This document shows positions 8,558 to 17,204 of a stretch of 64,000 bases of DNA, in pieces. The stretch comes from LMUY01 sp964245075 (GTDB taxonomy: Bacteria > Pseudomonadota > Alphaproteobacteria > Acetobacterales > Acetobacteraceae). The notes under the pieces were generated by a model. The model worked only from the letters and a program-made list of their open reading frames with translations. It searched no databases and was not told the DNA's origin. Numbering within the stretch: position 1 is the first letter of the stretch; each line of letters begins with the position of its first letter. The stretch lies in the NCBI GenBank assembly GCA_964245075.1, contig CAXTLC010000001.1, positions 62,001-126,000 of the forward strand. The letters run 5' to 3'. The position numbers were made by a program, and so were the translations under genes.

Positions 8558-10317
8558 CCCACTGCCTCCACCCCGAATTGCAACGCGGCCAGCCGGGCGT
8601 ACAGCCCGCCTTCCCGCACCAGCGCCTCATGCGGGCCGCTGGCCACGATGCGGCCGGCTTCCACCACCACGATCCGGTCGGCCCGGCGCACCGTTGCCAG
8701 CCGGTGGGCGATCACCAGGGTCGTGCGCCCGCGCGACAGGGTGGCGAGGGCCGCTTGGACGGCCCGCTCGCTTTCCGCGTCCAGCGCGCTGGTGGCCTCG
8801 TCCAGCAGCAGCACGGCCGGGTCCCGCAGCACGGCGCGGGCGATGGCCAGGCGTTGACGCTGCCCGCCGGACAGGCGAACGCCCTTCTCGCCCAGGAAGG
8901 TGCCCCATCCCTGCGGCAGCGCGTCGATGAAGTCGCAGTGCGCGGCGCGGGCGGCGGCGCGGACCTGGGCATCCGTGGCACCGGGGCGGCCGAAGCGGAT
9001 GTTGGTCCAGACGTCGGCGCCGAACACCACTGGGTCCTGCGGCACCAGGCCGAGCCGGGCGCGCACATCGGCCGGGTCGGCATCCCGCAGGTCCACCCCG
9101 TCCAGCAGCACGGCGCCGTCCTGCGGGTCATAGAAGCGCAGCAGCAATTGCAGCACCGTCGTCTTGCCCGCGCCGGACGGGCCGACCAGCGCCACCGTCT
9201 CGCCTGGCTGCACCAGCAGGTCGAACCCGTCCAGCGCCGCGCGGTCCGGCCGCGCCGGGTAGTGGAACACGGTGCGCCGGAACTCCACCCGGCCCTGCGG
9301 CGGAGAGGGCAGGGGGCGCGGATGGGCCGGCGCTGCGATCGTCGGGCGCTCGGCCAGCAGCTCGGCCAGGCGGTCGGCTGCCCCTGCGGCGCGTTGCAGC
9401 TCGCCCCACAGCTCGCTCAGCCCGGCGCCGGAGGTGGCGACGATCACGGCGTAGAACACGAAGGCGGACAGCGCCCCGCCGCTCATCCGCCCCGCCAGCA
9501 CCTCCCGCCCGCCGACCCAGAGCGCGAAGGTGATGGCGCCGAACCCCAGCAGGATCACCACCAGGATCACCCCGGCGCGGGAGCGGATGCGGGCGCGGGC
9601 GGCGGCGACCGACTGCTCAGTGGCGGCGGCAAAGCGCGCCTGGGCGAACGGCTCCTCCGTGAAGGCCTGCACGGTGCGGAGCGCGCCGAACGTCTCCTCC
9701 GCCAGCGCGCCGAGATCGGCCAGCCGCTCCTGCGCCACGCGGGACAGGCCGCGCTCGCGGCGGGAGAACACCACCAGCGGCACCACCACGAACGGCACCA
9801 CGGCCGCCACCAGGCCGGACAGCAACGGGGAGGTGACGACCAGCATGGCGAACGCGCCGACCAGCAGCAGGGCCGAGCGCAGCCATTGCGACAGCGCCGA
9901 GCCGGCCAGGGCTTGCAGCACCGCCGTGTCGGCCTGCAAGCGGGACAGCACGTCGCCCACCCGCGCCGTCTCGAACCACGCCGGGGACAGCGTCACCACC
10001 CGGTCGAACACCGCGCGGCGCAGGTCGGCGCCGATCCGCTCGCCCAGCCAGGTCACCAGGGCGAAGCGGGACGTGGTGGCGAGCGCCAGCAGCGCGATGA
10101 TCCCGGCCATGGCGGCGGCCGTGGCGTTCAGCCGCGCCGGGCTGCCGCTGGCGAACCCGCCGTCGATCAGGCGGCGCAATCCCTGGCCCAGCACCAGCAC
10201 CAGCCCGGCCGAAGCCAGCAGGGCCGCCGTGGCGCCGGCAGCGGGCAGGCGGTAGCGGACGAGAAACGGCGTGAGCAGGCGCAGCGCGCCCGCGCGGGAC
10301 CGGAGGGGGCGGGCCAC
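8554..10317 (-). CDS. ABC exporter, MsbA/multidrug type (fused TMD-NBD)
   Basis: A half-transporter that should dimerise to export lipids or hydrophobic compounds. Residues about 15-310 form the six-helix exporter membrane domain; about 335-580 the ATPase with Walker A GPSGAGKTT, Q-loop LVPQDP, signature LSGGQRQR, Walker B VLLLDEATSALD and the H-loop IAHRL. Length (587 aa) is typical. The GTG start directly follows the SDR stop codon, and the C-terminus overlaps the TetR start, so the three genes are one operon. Substrate unknown; TetR linkage suggests an inducible efflux role. Confidence 0.9.
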   Translation of the reverse strand: MARPLRSRAGALRLLTPFLVRYRLPAAGATAALLASAGLVLVLGQGLRRLIDGGFASGSPARLNATAAAMAGIIALLALATTSRFALVTWLGERIGADLRRAVFDRVVTLSPAWFETARVGDVLSRLQADTAVLQALAGSALSQWLRSALLLVGAFAMLVVTSPLLSGLVAAVVPFVVVPLVVFSRRERGLSRVAQERLADLGALAEETFGALRTVQAFTEEPFAQARFAAATEQSVAAARARIRSRAGVILVVILLGFGAITFALWVGGREVLAGRMSGGALSAFVFYAVIVATSGAGLSELWGELQRAAGAADRLAELLAERPTIAAPAHPRPLPSPPQGRVEFRRTVFHYPARPDRAALDGFDLLVQPGETVALVGPSGAGKTTVLQLLLRFYDPQDGAVLLDGVDLRDADPADVRARLGLVPQDPVVFGADVWTNIRFGRPGATDAQVRAAARAAHCDFIDALPQGWGTFLGEKGVRLSGGQRQRLAIARAVLRDPAVLLLDEATSALDAESERAVQAALATLSRGRTTLVIAHRLATVRRADRIVVVEAGRIVASGPHEALVREGGLYARLAALQFGVEAVG

Positions 10318-11145
10318 TCAGCCTGCCATGAAGGCGCGGAACGCGTCGGCGTGGTCCGGGTGCCAGCGGGACAGGGCGGGGCGGTTCTGGACGATGTCCT
10401 CCGCGGCCCAGCGGATGCGCTTCTCGTCTTGCGCCCGGGTCGTGTCGTTGTCGGGACACAGGATGTAGAAGTCGCCGCGGCCCAGCCCGTCCAGCATGAG
10501 GTCCACCACCTGCTCCGGCGTCCACGCGCCGTCCGGCCTGGTGGGGGTGCGCACGCGGGTGAAGCCGGTGAAGGTGAAGCCGGGGATCAGCAGGTGGGCG
10601 GTGACGGGCGTGCCCAGCAGGTCATGCGCCAGCGCCTCGGTGAGCACCTTGATGCCGGCCTTGCTCACGTTGTACGCCGTATCGGGCGGCGGCGTGGTGA
10701 TGCCCTGCTTGGACCCGGTGTTGATGATCGCCGCCGGGGTTCCGGCTTCCAGCATGGCGCCGGTGAACGCCTGCACCCCGTTGATCACGCCCCACAGGTT
10801 GGTTTCCAGGATCGCGCGCCACCGCTGCGGCCCGGCCGACAAGCTGCCGCCGCGCTCGCGTCCGGCGTTGTTCATCAGCACGGACACTGCGCCGTGCCGC
10901 GCCAGGGCCGCGTCCCGCAGCGCCTCGACCGCCTCCGTCCGGCTCACATCCGTCGGCACCGCCAGCACGTCGGCGCCGGTGGCACGCAGGGCGGCGGCTT
11001 CCCGCTCCAGCGCCGGCTCGTCCACGTCGGCCATGCAGACGGCCATGCCGAGGGCGGCGAAGCGCTGCGCCGCGGCCAAGCCGATGCCGCTGGCGGCGCC
11101 GGTGACGACGGCGGCGCGGCCCGGTGCGATGGCGGGGTGGGTCAT
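10318..11145 (-). CDS. Short-chain dehydrogenase/reductase (classical SDR)
   Basis: An NAD(P)-dependent oxidoreductase of 275 aa. The Rossmann motif GAASGIGLAAAQRF is near the N-terminus, followed by the MNNAGRERG structural motif, the serine segment INTGSKQG and the catalytic YNVSKAG (Tyr-x3-Lys). It is the first gene of the operon with the ABC exporter and TetR regulator. The C-terminal part after residue 190 is longer than in minimal SDRs. Substrate cannot be predicted. Confidence 0.88.
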   Translation of the reverse strand: MTHPAIAPGRAAVVTGAASGIGLAAAQRFAALGMAVCMADVDEPALEREAAALRATGADVLAVPTDVSRTEAVEALRDAALARHGAVSVLMNNAGRERGGSLSAGPQRWRAILETNLWGVINGVQAFTGAMLEAGTPAAIINTGSKQGITTPPPDTAYNVSKAGIKVLTEALAHDLLGTPVTAHLLIPGFTFTGFTRVRTPTRPDGAWTPEQVVDLMLDGLGRGDFYILCPDNDTTRAQDEKRIRWAAEDIVQNRPALSRWHPDHADAFRAFMAG

Positions 11146-11171
11146 GGTGGCTGCCTTCTCATGGTTCAGGC

Positions 11172-11411
11172 TTACAGCTTGGCCCGGGGCGGCCGTGTTA
11201 CACCCATTCGCGTGGCCGCGCCGCGCCGTGCAGCCGGTGGACCCAGGGTCACCCGCTCCGGGCTGGCCCCGCGCACGACGCGGTCGTGGACGGGGAAGGG
11301 CCCCTTGGCGGCATTGCCCATGTCGCCCGGCACGCGGGCGAACCGCGCTTCCAGCATGAGGCCGCCCAAGGCGGCGCCATACACCGCCTGCCCACCCCGC
11401 ACCAACGCCAT
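11172..11411 (-). pseudogene. N-terminal remnant of an aspartate/glutamate racemase-family gene
   Basis: The first about 55 residues (VRGGQAVYGAALGGLMLEAR, then RVPGDMGNA and RVVRGASPERV) look like the conserved N-terminus of Asp/Glu/hydantoin-racemase-like proteins, remembered from the family rather than searched. The frame then turns into Arg/Pro-rich sequence and stops at 79 aa, where a full protein would be about 230-250 aa with two catalytic cysteines. The remnant follows the carbonic anhydrase gene by 22 bases, so it probably was its operon partner before deletion. It could also simply be a spurious frame, but the motif run argues against that. Confidence 0.55.
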
Positions 11412-11433
11412 CGCGGCCTCCGTCGCGCCTCGT

Positions 11434-12096
11434 TCACCCGGCAGAGCTGCCGCCGGGCTTGAGCCTGGCAGCGGCGGTGCTGACTGGGACCACCTGCCGG
11501 GTCGTCTCGTCCATCACCACCACTTGGCCGCTGGCGATGTCGTAGATCCAGCCATGCAGCTCCAAGCCGCCGGCGGCGAGCCGGGCCGCAACCGAGGGAT
11601 GGGTGCGCAGGTGCCCGAGCTGGGTGAGCACGTTCTGCGCCACCAGCGCGCTGATCTCCGCGTCGCCGTGCAGGTGGGGGTGCAGCGTCCTGACCACGCT
11701 GCGGGCGGCGGCGGCGTTGCGCAGCCAGCTGGTGACCGTGGGCATGGCTTGCAGCGCATGGTCCTCCGGATGCGCCAGCGCCTTCATGGCGCCGCAGCCG
11801 GAATGGCCGCAGATGACGATATGGCCCACGCCGAGCGCCATCACCGCGTACTCGACCACGGCGGACACGCCGCCCAGCATCTCGCCGTAGGCAGGGACGA
11901 TGTTGCCGATGTTGCGGCAAACGAACAGCTCGCCGGGCTCGCTCTGGGTGATCAGCTCGGGGATGACGCGGCTGTCGGCGCAGGCGATGAACAGCGTGTG
12001 CGGCTTCTGCTCGTGCGCCAGGCGGGTGAAATCCTCCCGCTGCTCGGGAAACACCTCGTTCTGGAAGTGCAGCACGCCTTCGAGCAACTGCGACAT
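11434..12096 (-). CDS. Beta-class carbonic anhydrase
   Basis: Zinc enzyme for CO2/bicarbonate interconversion. All key residues are present: Cys39, Asp41 and Arg43 in FIACADSRVIPE, and His98 and Cys101 in ICGHSGCGAMKAL, giving the Cys-His-Cys zinc site plus the Asp-Arg dyad. The protein is 220 aa. The ATG at 12096 has GAGGG upstream; the longer open frame to 12942 is a shadow of the RraA-like gene. It is divergent from that gene. Confidence 0.93.
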   Translation of the reverse strand: MSQLLEGVLHFQNEVFPEQREDFTRLAHEQKPHTLFIACADSRVIPELITQSEPGELFVCRNIGNIVPAYGEMLGGVSAVVEYAVMALGVGHIVICGHSGCGAMKALAHPEDHALQAMPTVTSWLRNAAAARSVVRTLHPHLHGDAEISALVAQNVLTQLGHLRTHPSVAARLAAGGLELHGWIYDIASGQVVVMDETTRQVVPVSTAAARLKPGGSSAG

Positions 12097-12252
12097 GGCG
12101 CCACCCTCACGGGCTGCGGGACTTGGTGTGGCGCTGTCTGCTGCCATGGTGCTGCTCCTACCGGCTGACAGGCCGTACACCCCCTGGCTGCCGCTTGTCA
12201 CCTTTCTCCGTCCCGGGAATGCTGGGGTCCTGCACGAGGGAAGGAGAGCGCC

Positions 12253-12945
12253 ATGCCGTATCCGTTCACCCAGGAGGACCTGGACGCGCTCGCCGTCTGG
12301 GACACGCCCACGGTCTGCAACGGCCTCGAGCTGGTGGCGCCGGAGCGCCGGGCCATCGGCTTCACCACCGCTGCCATGGTCGCCGCCGTGCCGGAAGGCA
12401 AGCCGATGGTCGGCTTGGCCCGGACGGGTTTCATCCGCGCCAAGGAAGCGCCGCGCGCGCCGGTGGCCGACCGGCTGGATTGGTACGACTACGTGGCGGA
12501 AGCCAGCCTGCCCACGGTCGTGGTGCTGCAGGACCTGGACGACGAGCCCGGCTACGGCGCGTGGTGGGGCGAGGTGCATTCCACGGTGCACAAAGCGCTG
12601 GGGGCGCTGGGCTGCGTCACCAACGGCTCGTTCCGGGACACCGCGATGCTGGCGCCGGGCTTCCAGATCGTTGGCGGCAAGGTCGGTCCCAGCCACGCCC
12701 ACGTGCACCTGGTGGCCTTCGGGCAGCCGGTGAACGTGTTCGGCATGAATTGCGCCCATGACGACGTGATCCACGCCGACGCCCACGGCGCGGTGGTGAT
12801 CCCGGCGGACGCCGTGAAGCTGCTGCCAGCCGCCATCGACCTGGTTGCCCGGCGGGAACGGGTGATCCTGGACATCTGCGCCGACCCAGGCTTCACGCCC
12901 GCCAAGCTGCGCGAGACGGTGATGCGGTCCGGCGAGATACATTGA
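12253..12945 (+). CDS. RraA-family protein (HMG/CHA aldolase-like)
   Basis: A 230-residue member of the RraA/methyltransferase-like aldolase family; relatives cleave 4-hydroxy-4-methyl-2-oxoglutarate or decarboxylate oxaloacetate. The layout WDTPTVCNGLELV at the N-terminus, the central GCVTNGSFRDTAML (which carries the G-x20-R-D active-site region) and PVNVFGMNCAHDDVIHAD follow the family. AAGGAGA lies just before the ATG. The last bases of the gene fall inside the 55-bp sequence repeated on the other side of the assembly gap. Regulation of RNase E by this branch is unlikely. Confidence 0.8.
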   Translation: MPYPFTQEDLDALAVWDTPTVCNGLELVAPERRAIGFTTAAMVAAVPEGKPMVGLARTGFIRAKEAPRAPVADRLDWYDYVAEASLPTVVVLQDLDDEPGYGAWWGEVHSTVHKALGALGCVTNGSFRDTAMLAPGFQIVGGKVGPSHAHVHLVAFGQPVNVFGMNCAHDDVIHADAHGAVVIPADAVKLLPAAIDLVARRERVILDICADPGFTPAKLRETVMRSGEIH

Positions 12946-13127
12946 TGCCGGACCCGGCCAGGACGGGGATGCNNNNNNNNNNNNNNNNNNNNNNNNNNNN
13001 NNNNNNNNNNNNNNNNNNNNNNNNNNNNNNNNNNNNNNNNNNNNNNNNNNNNNNNNNNNNNNNNNNNNNNNNGGTGATGCGGTCCGGCGAGATACATTGA
13101 TGCCGGACCCGGCCAGGACGGGGATGC
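12918..13127. repeat. 55-bp duplicated contig ends around an N gap
   Basis: Bases 12918-12972 and 13073-13127 are identical over all 55 positions and border the N run. The copy on the right carries the last RraA-like codons again. This is what an unmerged contig overlap looks like, so it is treated as an assembly feature rather than a biological repeat. Confidence 0.9.
12973..13072. other. Assembly gap of exactly 100 Ns
   Basis: The round length suggests a placeholder of unknown size. With the flanking overlap merged, the RraA-like gene would be followed directly by about 140 bases of intergenic sequence leading to the beta-helix gene. Confidence 0.98.
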
Positions 13128-13199
13128 TGACGGGCGAGCAGGTCTGACAGGTGAAAGTCGGCGCGGGAGCGTGTGTTTGTTGAGGCTGCCCGGAGTGTA

Positions 13200-13216
13200 T
13201 GTTAGTAATTCTAACA
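13200..13216. promoter_or_regulatory. Palindrome TGTTAG-N5-CTAACA in a probable promoter
   Basis: TGTTAGTAATTCTAACA is a perfect 6-bp inverted repeat around 5 bp, about 50 bases before the beta-helix start. A TTGAGG box at 13180-13185 sits 17 bases before the TAGTAA inside it, so a bound protein would block the -10 region. A related site (13 of 17 positions), also preceded by GTGTA, occurs at 41805-41821. Confidence 0.45.
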
Positions 13217-13266
13217 GAGTTTCACCAGCAGACACTCTCGGCGACCGACGAAAGGACAGCCTCACC

Positions 13267-15747
13267 TTGCCACATCATCGAAGTTTGCGATTGCCTGCCC
13301 TGCTGGCCGCCCTGCTTGGCGGCGCAATGCCCGCATCGGCGCAGCTCGGGCCGCTGCCCGGCGTGCCAGCGGCCTCCATCGGGCAGCCGAACGGGGTCGC
13401 GGCGCTTGACGCGAACGGCCGGGTCAGCGGGCTGTCGGTCCTGCCCGCTGGCGCCAGCACGCCCCGCTCGCTCGCTTCGCGTGCCGGCGACACGGTGAAC
13501 GTGCTCGATTACGGCGCCGTGTGCGATGGCGTGGCGAATGACCGGGCCGCGATCAACGCCGCAATCGGCGCGGCTGCGGCCCGGGCGAACGGCGGGCAGG
13601 TTTATTTCCCGCGCATGTGCCGCTCGGACGCTTCGACCGGCTCCATCATGGCGCTGTCCAACGTCACGCTGCGCGGCCCGGCGCGGGGGCGGGGCGGGGT
13701 CCTGATCGACGACACCAACGGCGGCAGCGACGGCATCAGCAATGTCGGGCAGCCGCTCAGCGACTTCCACATCCTCGACATGACCGTGTCCGGCATGCGG
13801 GCGACCCTGCCCACGGCGGGCGTTCAGATCGTGCACCTGACGAATGGGAGCAACCTGTCGGTCGAGAACAGCGAGCTTGTCCAGTCGCGGCAGATGGGGC
13901 TGGTGATCCAGCAGTCGAACCACGTCGTCGTGCGCGGCAACCGGGTGTTCCACACCAATGCCGACGGCATCGCGGTGTGGGACGACAGCGACGTCCTGGT
14001 GACCGCCAACGAGATCGAGGGCGCCAACGACGATGCCATTTCGGCCCACTCCAACGACGGCGTCACCGGCCCCGTGAGGTCCGGGATCACCATCACGGAG
14101 AACACGGTCACCGAAAGCCAGGGCATCGTCGTCCTGGGCGCCAAGAGTGCCACCATCTCGCACAACACCCTGCGGCGCATCATGAGCTACGGCATTTACG
14201 TCGACGTCAGCGGGACCGTTCAGGGCGACACGGCGGTGTGGGGGGTTCACGTCACGGACAACACGATCTCCGACGTGTTCCTGCGGCAGGAGGCGCCGTA
14301 CCGCGACCAGGAGCAATACTACATCCGCATCGGCGGCGGGCCGCGGGTGGCGGCGCCGGGCGGCTCCGTGCCCGGCACGCCGTCAGCCGGATCAGGCGCG
14401 ATGACGCCGCTGTTTGGCCCGGATGGCATCGGCGCGTTCTACGCGAACAACGTCAAGGCTGGCGGGGCGGTCCCCAGCCCCGGCGGCTATTGGGTGGACG
14501 TGACCGGCAACCGGTTGACCCGCACCCTTCCCGCGGTCGCCGCCTACAGCGACTGGGGCTACAACGCCGCGCTGTTCGTCGGCAACAACGGGCCGGCCAA
14601 CGGCCTCTACAACGGCCCGATCCCCGAGGCCGCGCTGAACACCATGGGCATCAAGGTGGAACCGTCGCTGCGCAACTCGCGCATCGAGGGCAACACGGTG
14701 CAGACAACCGGGCCTTACGCGATCTACCTGGATCAGGCGACGCCGATCAACGCGGGCGACCTGGACGGGCTGCTGATCCAGAACAACAAGCTGATCGACT
14801 ACCAGACCTCGGGCCTGTGGGTGAACGCGGGCGGCACGGCGCAGCGCATGATGATTCGGGGCAACGAGTTCGACGCGGACCCCCGCTTCGCTTCCCCCAA
14901 CCGCGGGCCGCATGGAACCTGGACAACCCTGAGCGGAGCCGGCGACGTTCCCGAAGGCGCCTTGGTTGGCGCGTCCGGCATGGTGTTCATCGGCAACAGC
15001 TTCCGCAACCTGGCGCAGCCCGTGGTCAACAACGTTCCCTATGCGAGCGTGGCGCGGGCCAACCTGATCTATGGGCGGCCATCCGCCACCGGCGCCTCGA
15101 CGGCCAATGCCGGCGTCGGCGTGCTGCCGGTGGACAGCCCGGAGTTCGGCTACCTGATCGAGGACAGCGACCCGGCCAGCTCGACCTACGGGCAGATGCT
15201 GTCGGCCACGGCGGCCTCGGCCGCAGCGCAGCCTGCGAGCGGCACCTACGTGGCTGGGCACATCGTGTACAATGCCGCGGCCTCCGGGTCGGGCGGCGCC
15301 GCGGTGATCGGCTGGCTTCGGCTGACCACCGGATCAAGCAACGCCGCAGGGGTGGACTGGGTGCCGATCGCTTCGGCTGCGGGGGTGGCGGCGAGCGTGC
15401 CGCTGACAATCTCGGTCGGGTCTGGCGCGCTCGGGTCCGGCGCCAGCGCCACGCTGAGCTACGTGAAAACCGGGCCGTTGACGGTGTCCTACCAGGTGAC
15501 CTTGTCGGTGCCTTCGCTGGGCACGGCGCCGGCGGGGTCGTCCCTTTCGCTCGCGGGCTTCCCGTTCCAAGTCGCGGCGGGCGGATGCAGCCTGCTCGGG
15601 CGGGAGAACGCGGTGACCGGGAAAACGGTGTTGCTGACCATGGGCAACGGCGGCACCGGAGGGGCGATGGTTTACTACGACAACAGCTCGCCTCTGGCGG
15701 CCGGAATCAACCTGACTGCCGGGGCCGTGTGCCAGACCTATAACTAG
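13267..15747 (+). CDS. Secreted right-handed beta-helix (pectate-lyase-3/tailspike-like) protein
   Basis: Exported protein of about 826 aa. The chosen TTG at 13267 (AAAGGA upstream) gives a clean signal peptide, LPALLAALLGGAMPASA followed by Gln. Residues about 76-105 carry VNVLDYGAVCDGVANDRAAI, the opening of the pectate-lyase-3 fold used by tailspikes and exopolysaccharide enzymes. Many parallel-beta-helix coils rich in Asn and Gly follow to about residue 560 (VVVRGNRVFHTNADGIAV and similar). The tail (about 610-826) is Gly/Ser/Thr rich, with segments that remind me of phage tail-fibre ends. It opens the glycan island, so a polysaccharide lyase, hydrolase or epimerase role at the cell surface is plausible. 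Catalytic residues cannot be identified. A GTG at 13171 is an alternative start without a signal sequence. Confidence 0.75.
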   Translation: MPHHRSLRLPALLAALLGGAMPASAQLGPLPGVPAASIGQPNGVAALDANGRVSGLSVLPAGASTPRSLASRAGDTVNVLDYGAVCDGVANDRAAINAAIGAAAARANGGQVYFPRMCRSDASTGSIMALSNVTLRGPARGRGGVLIDDTNGGSDGISNVGQPLSDFHILDMTVSGMRATLPTAGVQIVHLTNGSNLSVENSELVQSRQMGLVIQQSNHVVVRGNRVFHTNADGIAVWDDSDVLVTANEIEGANDDAISAHSNDGVTGPVRSGITITENTVTESQGIVVLGAKSATISHNTLRRIMSYGIYVDVSGTVQGDTAVWGVHVTDNTISDVFLRQEAPYRDQEQYYIRIGGGPRVAAPGGSVPGTPSAGSGAMTPLFGPDGIGAFYANNVKAGGAVPSPGGYWVDVTGNRLTRTLPAVAAYSDWGYNAALFVGNNGPANGLYNGPIPEAALNTMGIKVEPSLRNSRIEGNTVQTTGPYAIYLDQATPINAGDLDGLLIQNNKLIDYQTSGLWVNAGGTAQRMMIRGNEFDADPRFASPNRGPHGTWTTLSGAGDVPEGALVGASGMVFIGNSFRNLAQPVVNNVPYASVARANLIYGRPSATGASTANAGVGVLPVDSPEFGYLIEDSDPASSTYGQMLSATAASAAAQPASGTYVAGHIVYNAAASGSGGAAVIGWLRLTTGSSNAAGVDWVPIASAAGVAASVPLTISVGSGALGSGASATLSYVKTGPLTVSYQVTLSVPSLGTAPAGSSLSLAGFPFQVAAGGCSLLGRENAVTGKTVLLTMGNGGTGGAMVYYDNSSPLAAGINLTAGAVCQTYN

Positions 15748-15830
15748 CCTGGCTGCTGGTTTGCGAAAGGAGGGGAAAACTGCTTTGGTACCTTCTTCCA
15801 CCGCTATGTGTCATGGAGGGAATACAGCCT

Positions 15831-15926
15831 ATGACCGCTTTCACAGAGGTAGGAACGGTAGGGGGCATGACCCGGATGGCCCAGGCGGCGGGCGACGCTG
15901 CGTTCATGCACCCTGCGAAAGACTGA
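15831..15926 (+). CDS. Possible 31-residue peptide ORF
   Basis: A small frame with GGAGGG nine bases before its ATG, in the 209-base gap between the beta-helix gene and the TPR-glycosyltransferase. The peptide begins MTAFTEVGTVGGMTRMAQ and ends HPAKD; it has a Gly-Gly after residue 10 and no membrane segment. The good ribosome site and its position inside a same-strand gene series are the only support. It could be chance. Confidence 0.25.
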   Translation: MTAFTEVGTVGGMTRMAQAAGDAAFMHPAKD

Positions 15927-15956
15927 GGGCCGCTCTCATGGAAACGCGTCGCTAGC

Positions 15957-17204
15957 ATGCCGGAGTTGGACTATTCGGCAGTTATCGAGCACGGCATCAG
16001 GCTGCGGGCCGGCGGCGACCATGACTCGGCGTTGGCAGTGTTCGGTGATCTGGCAGCAAGCCGGCCCGGTAAACTCGAAGCCTACCTGGAAGCTGGACGG
16101 ACCGAGTATGCCGCCAAGCGGCTCGACCCGGCGCTCGAATGGTTCGAGCGGGCGGAAGCGACGGCTCCCAGCAATTTCTGGCCGTACTTCATGCAGGCGG
16201 AGATCCTGCAGGTCAGGTCAGAGCATGAGCGGGCGCTTCGGATCGTGCAGGCAGGCCTGGCGAGATGCCGCAGCAAGGTGTCCGACTTGGAATACGTCAA
16301 CCTCATCAAGGTGTTCCTTGACATCCAGGCACACTGCATCGACGCAGGCGGCCGCACGCCGCCGTTCGCGGCCAAACCACCTTTGGCGGGCAGGCCAGTG
16401 CCCGGCGCCTTGCACGTGAGCGTGATCAAGGATGCTGAAGACATCATTTTCGCTAGCCTGCAATCGTCACACCGGGCCGGCATTCGTCATTTCGCGATTG
16501 CCGACAATGATAGCCTCGACGCCACGCGGTCCGAGGTCGAGCGATTCAAGGCGGCCCACGCCGACTGCGTCGTCTTCCTGACGACCGATCCCATCGTCGG
16601 CCACTACCAGGCCGCCAAGACGATGGGCCTGGCGCGCCTGGCCTGCACCGTCCTGGAAGGAACGGGCATCAACCTGGACTGGATCTTCCCGCTTGATGCC
16701 GACGAGCTGCTCTACGTCAACCCAGATGCAGGCGACCTGGCCGGACTGCTGGCAGGCACACCGGCCGAGGCGGCGAGGCTTCTCGTCTACTACCATTACA
16801 ACGCCGCCTCGCCCGAGATCTACGAAACGCTTCCAGCCGGTGCAGACGTCGTCAAGCTGTTCCCGGATTACGCAAGCCTAGCGCGTGTTCCAGTTCGCAA
16901 GGCGGCATTCAGGAACTTAGGCAACGCCTATGTTGAGGAAGGCAGCCATTTCTGCTCCGGGCTCGTGACCTCCTTGGATGACGTCATGAACGGGGCAGAG
17001 CTGGGCGTGTCCCTGCGGCATTTCCCGATACGGAGCATGAGCCAGTTGCGTTCGAAAATCGTCAACGGCGGGCGTTCCATCGCCGCCCTGGCCAACACGG
17101 ACATCGGGGCGCACTGGCGCATCGATTTCGATAACTACTGCAAGCTGGGAGACGCCTACTTGCGGCAGCGTATCCAGGGCTACAATGCGGCGGGCCGTGT
17201 TTGA
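15957..17204 (+). CDS. TPR-containing glycosyltransferase (family 2-like)
   Basis: A 415-aa cytoplasmic enzyme. Residues about 1-110 form tetratricopeptide repeats (AYLEAGRTEYAAKRLDPALE and RALRIVQAGLARCRSKV are typical helix pairs). Residues about 150-400 form a GT-A-like domain starting LHVSVIKDAEDIIFASL, with FAIADNDSLDATRSEVE and the metal-binding FPLDADELLYV (DAD = DxD). Such enzymes transfer sugars for surface glycans. Its stop overlaps the start of the FkbM gene (TGATG), so the two are translationally coupled. Donor and acceptor unknown. Confidence 0.75.
   Translation: MPELDYSAVIEHGIRLRAGGDHDSALAVFGDLAASRPGKLEAYLEAGRTEYAAKRLDPALEWFERAEATAPSNFWPYFMQAEILQVRSEHERALRIVQAGLARCRSKVSDLEYVNLIKVFLDIQAHCIDAGGRTPPFAAKPPLAGRPVPGALHVSVIKDAEDIIFASLQSSHRAGIRHFAIADNDSLDATRSEVERFKAAHADCVVFLTTDPIVGHYQAAKTMGLARLACTVLEGTGINLDWIFPLDADELLYVNPDAGDLAGLLAGTPAEAARLLVYYHYNAASPEIYETLPAGADVVKLFPDYASLARVPVRKAAFRNLGNAYVEEGSHFCSGLVTSLDDVMNGAELGVSLRHFPIRSMSQLRSKIVNGGRSIAALANTDIGAHWRIDFDNYCKLGDAYLRQRIQGYNAAGRV

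Noticed and set aside
8578..12168. 1196-residue plus-strand frame across the ABC/SDR/carbonic anhydrase genes
   Set aside because: Antisense to three well supported genes; composition dominated by Gln, His, Arg and Gly.
12097..12942. N-terminal extension of carbonic anhydrase to 502 residues
   Set aside because: It reads antisense through the RraA-like gene; the ATG at 12096 has a ribosome site and gives normal length.
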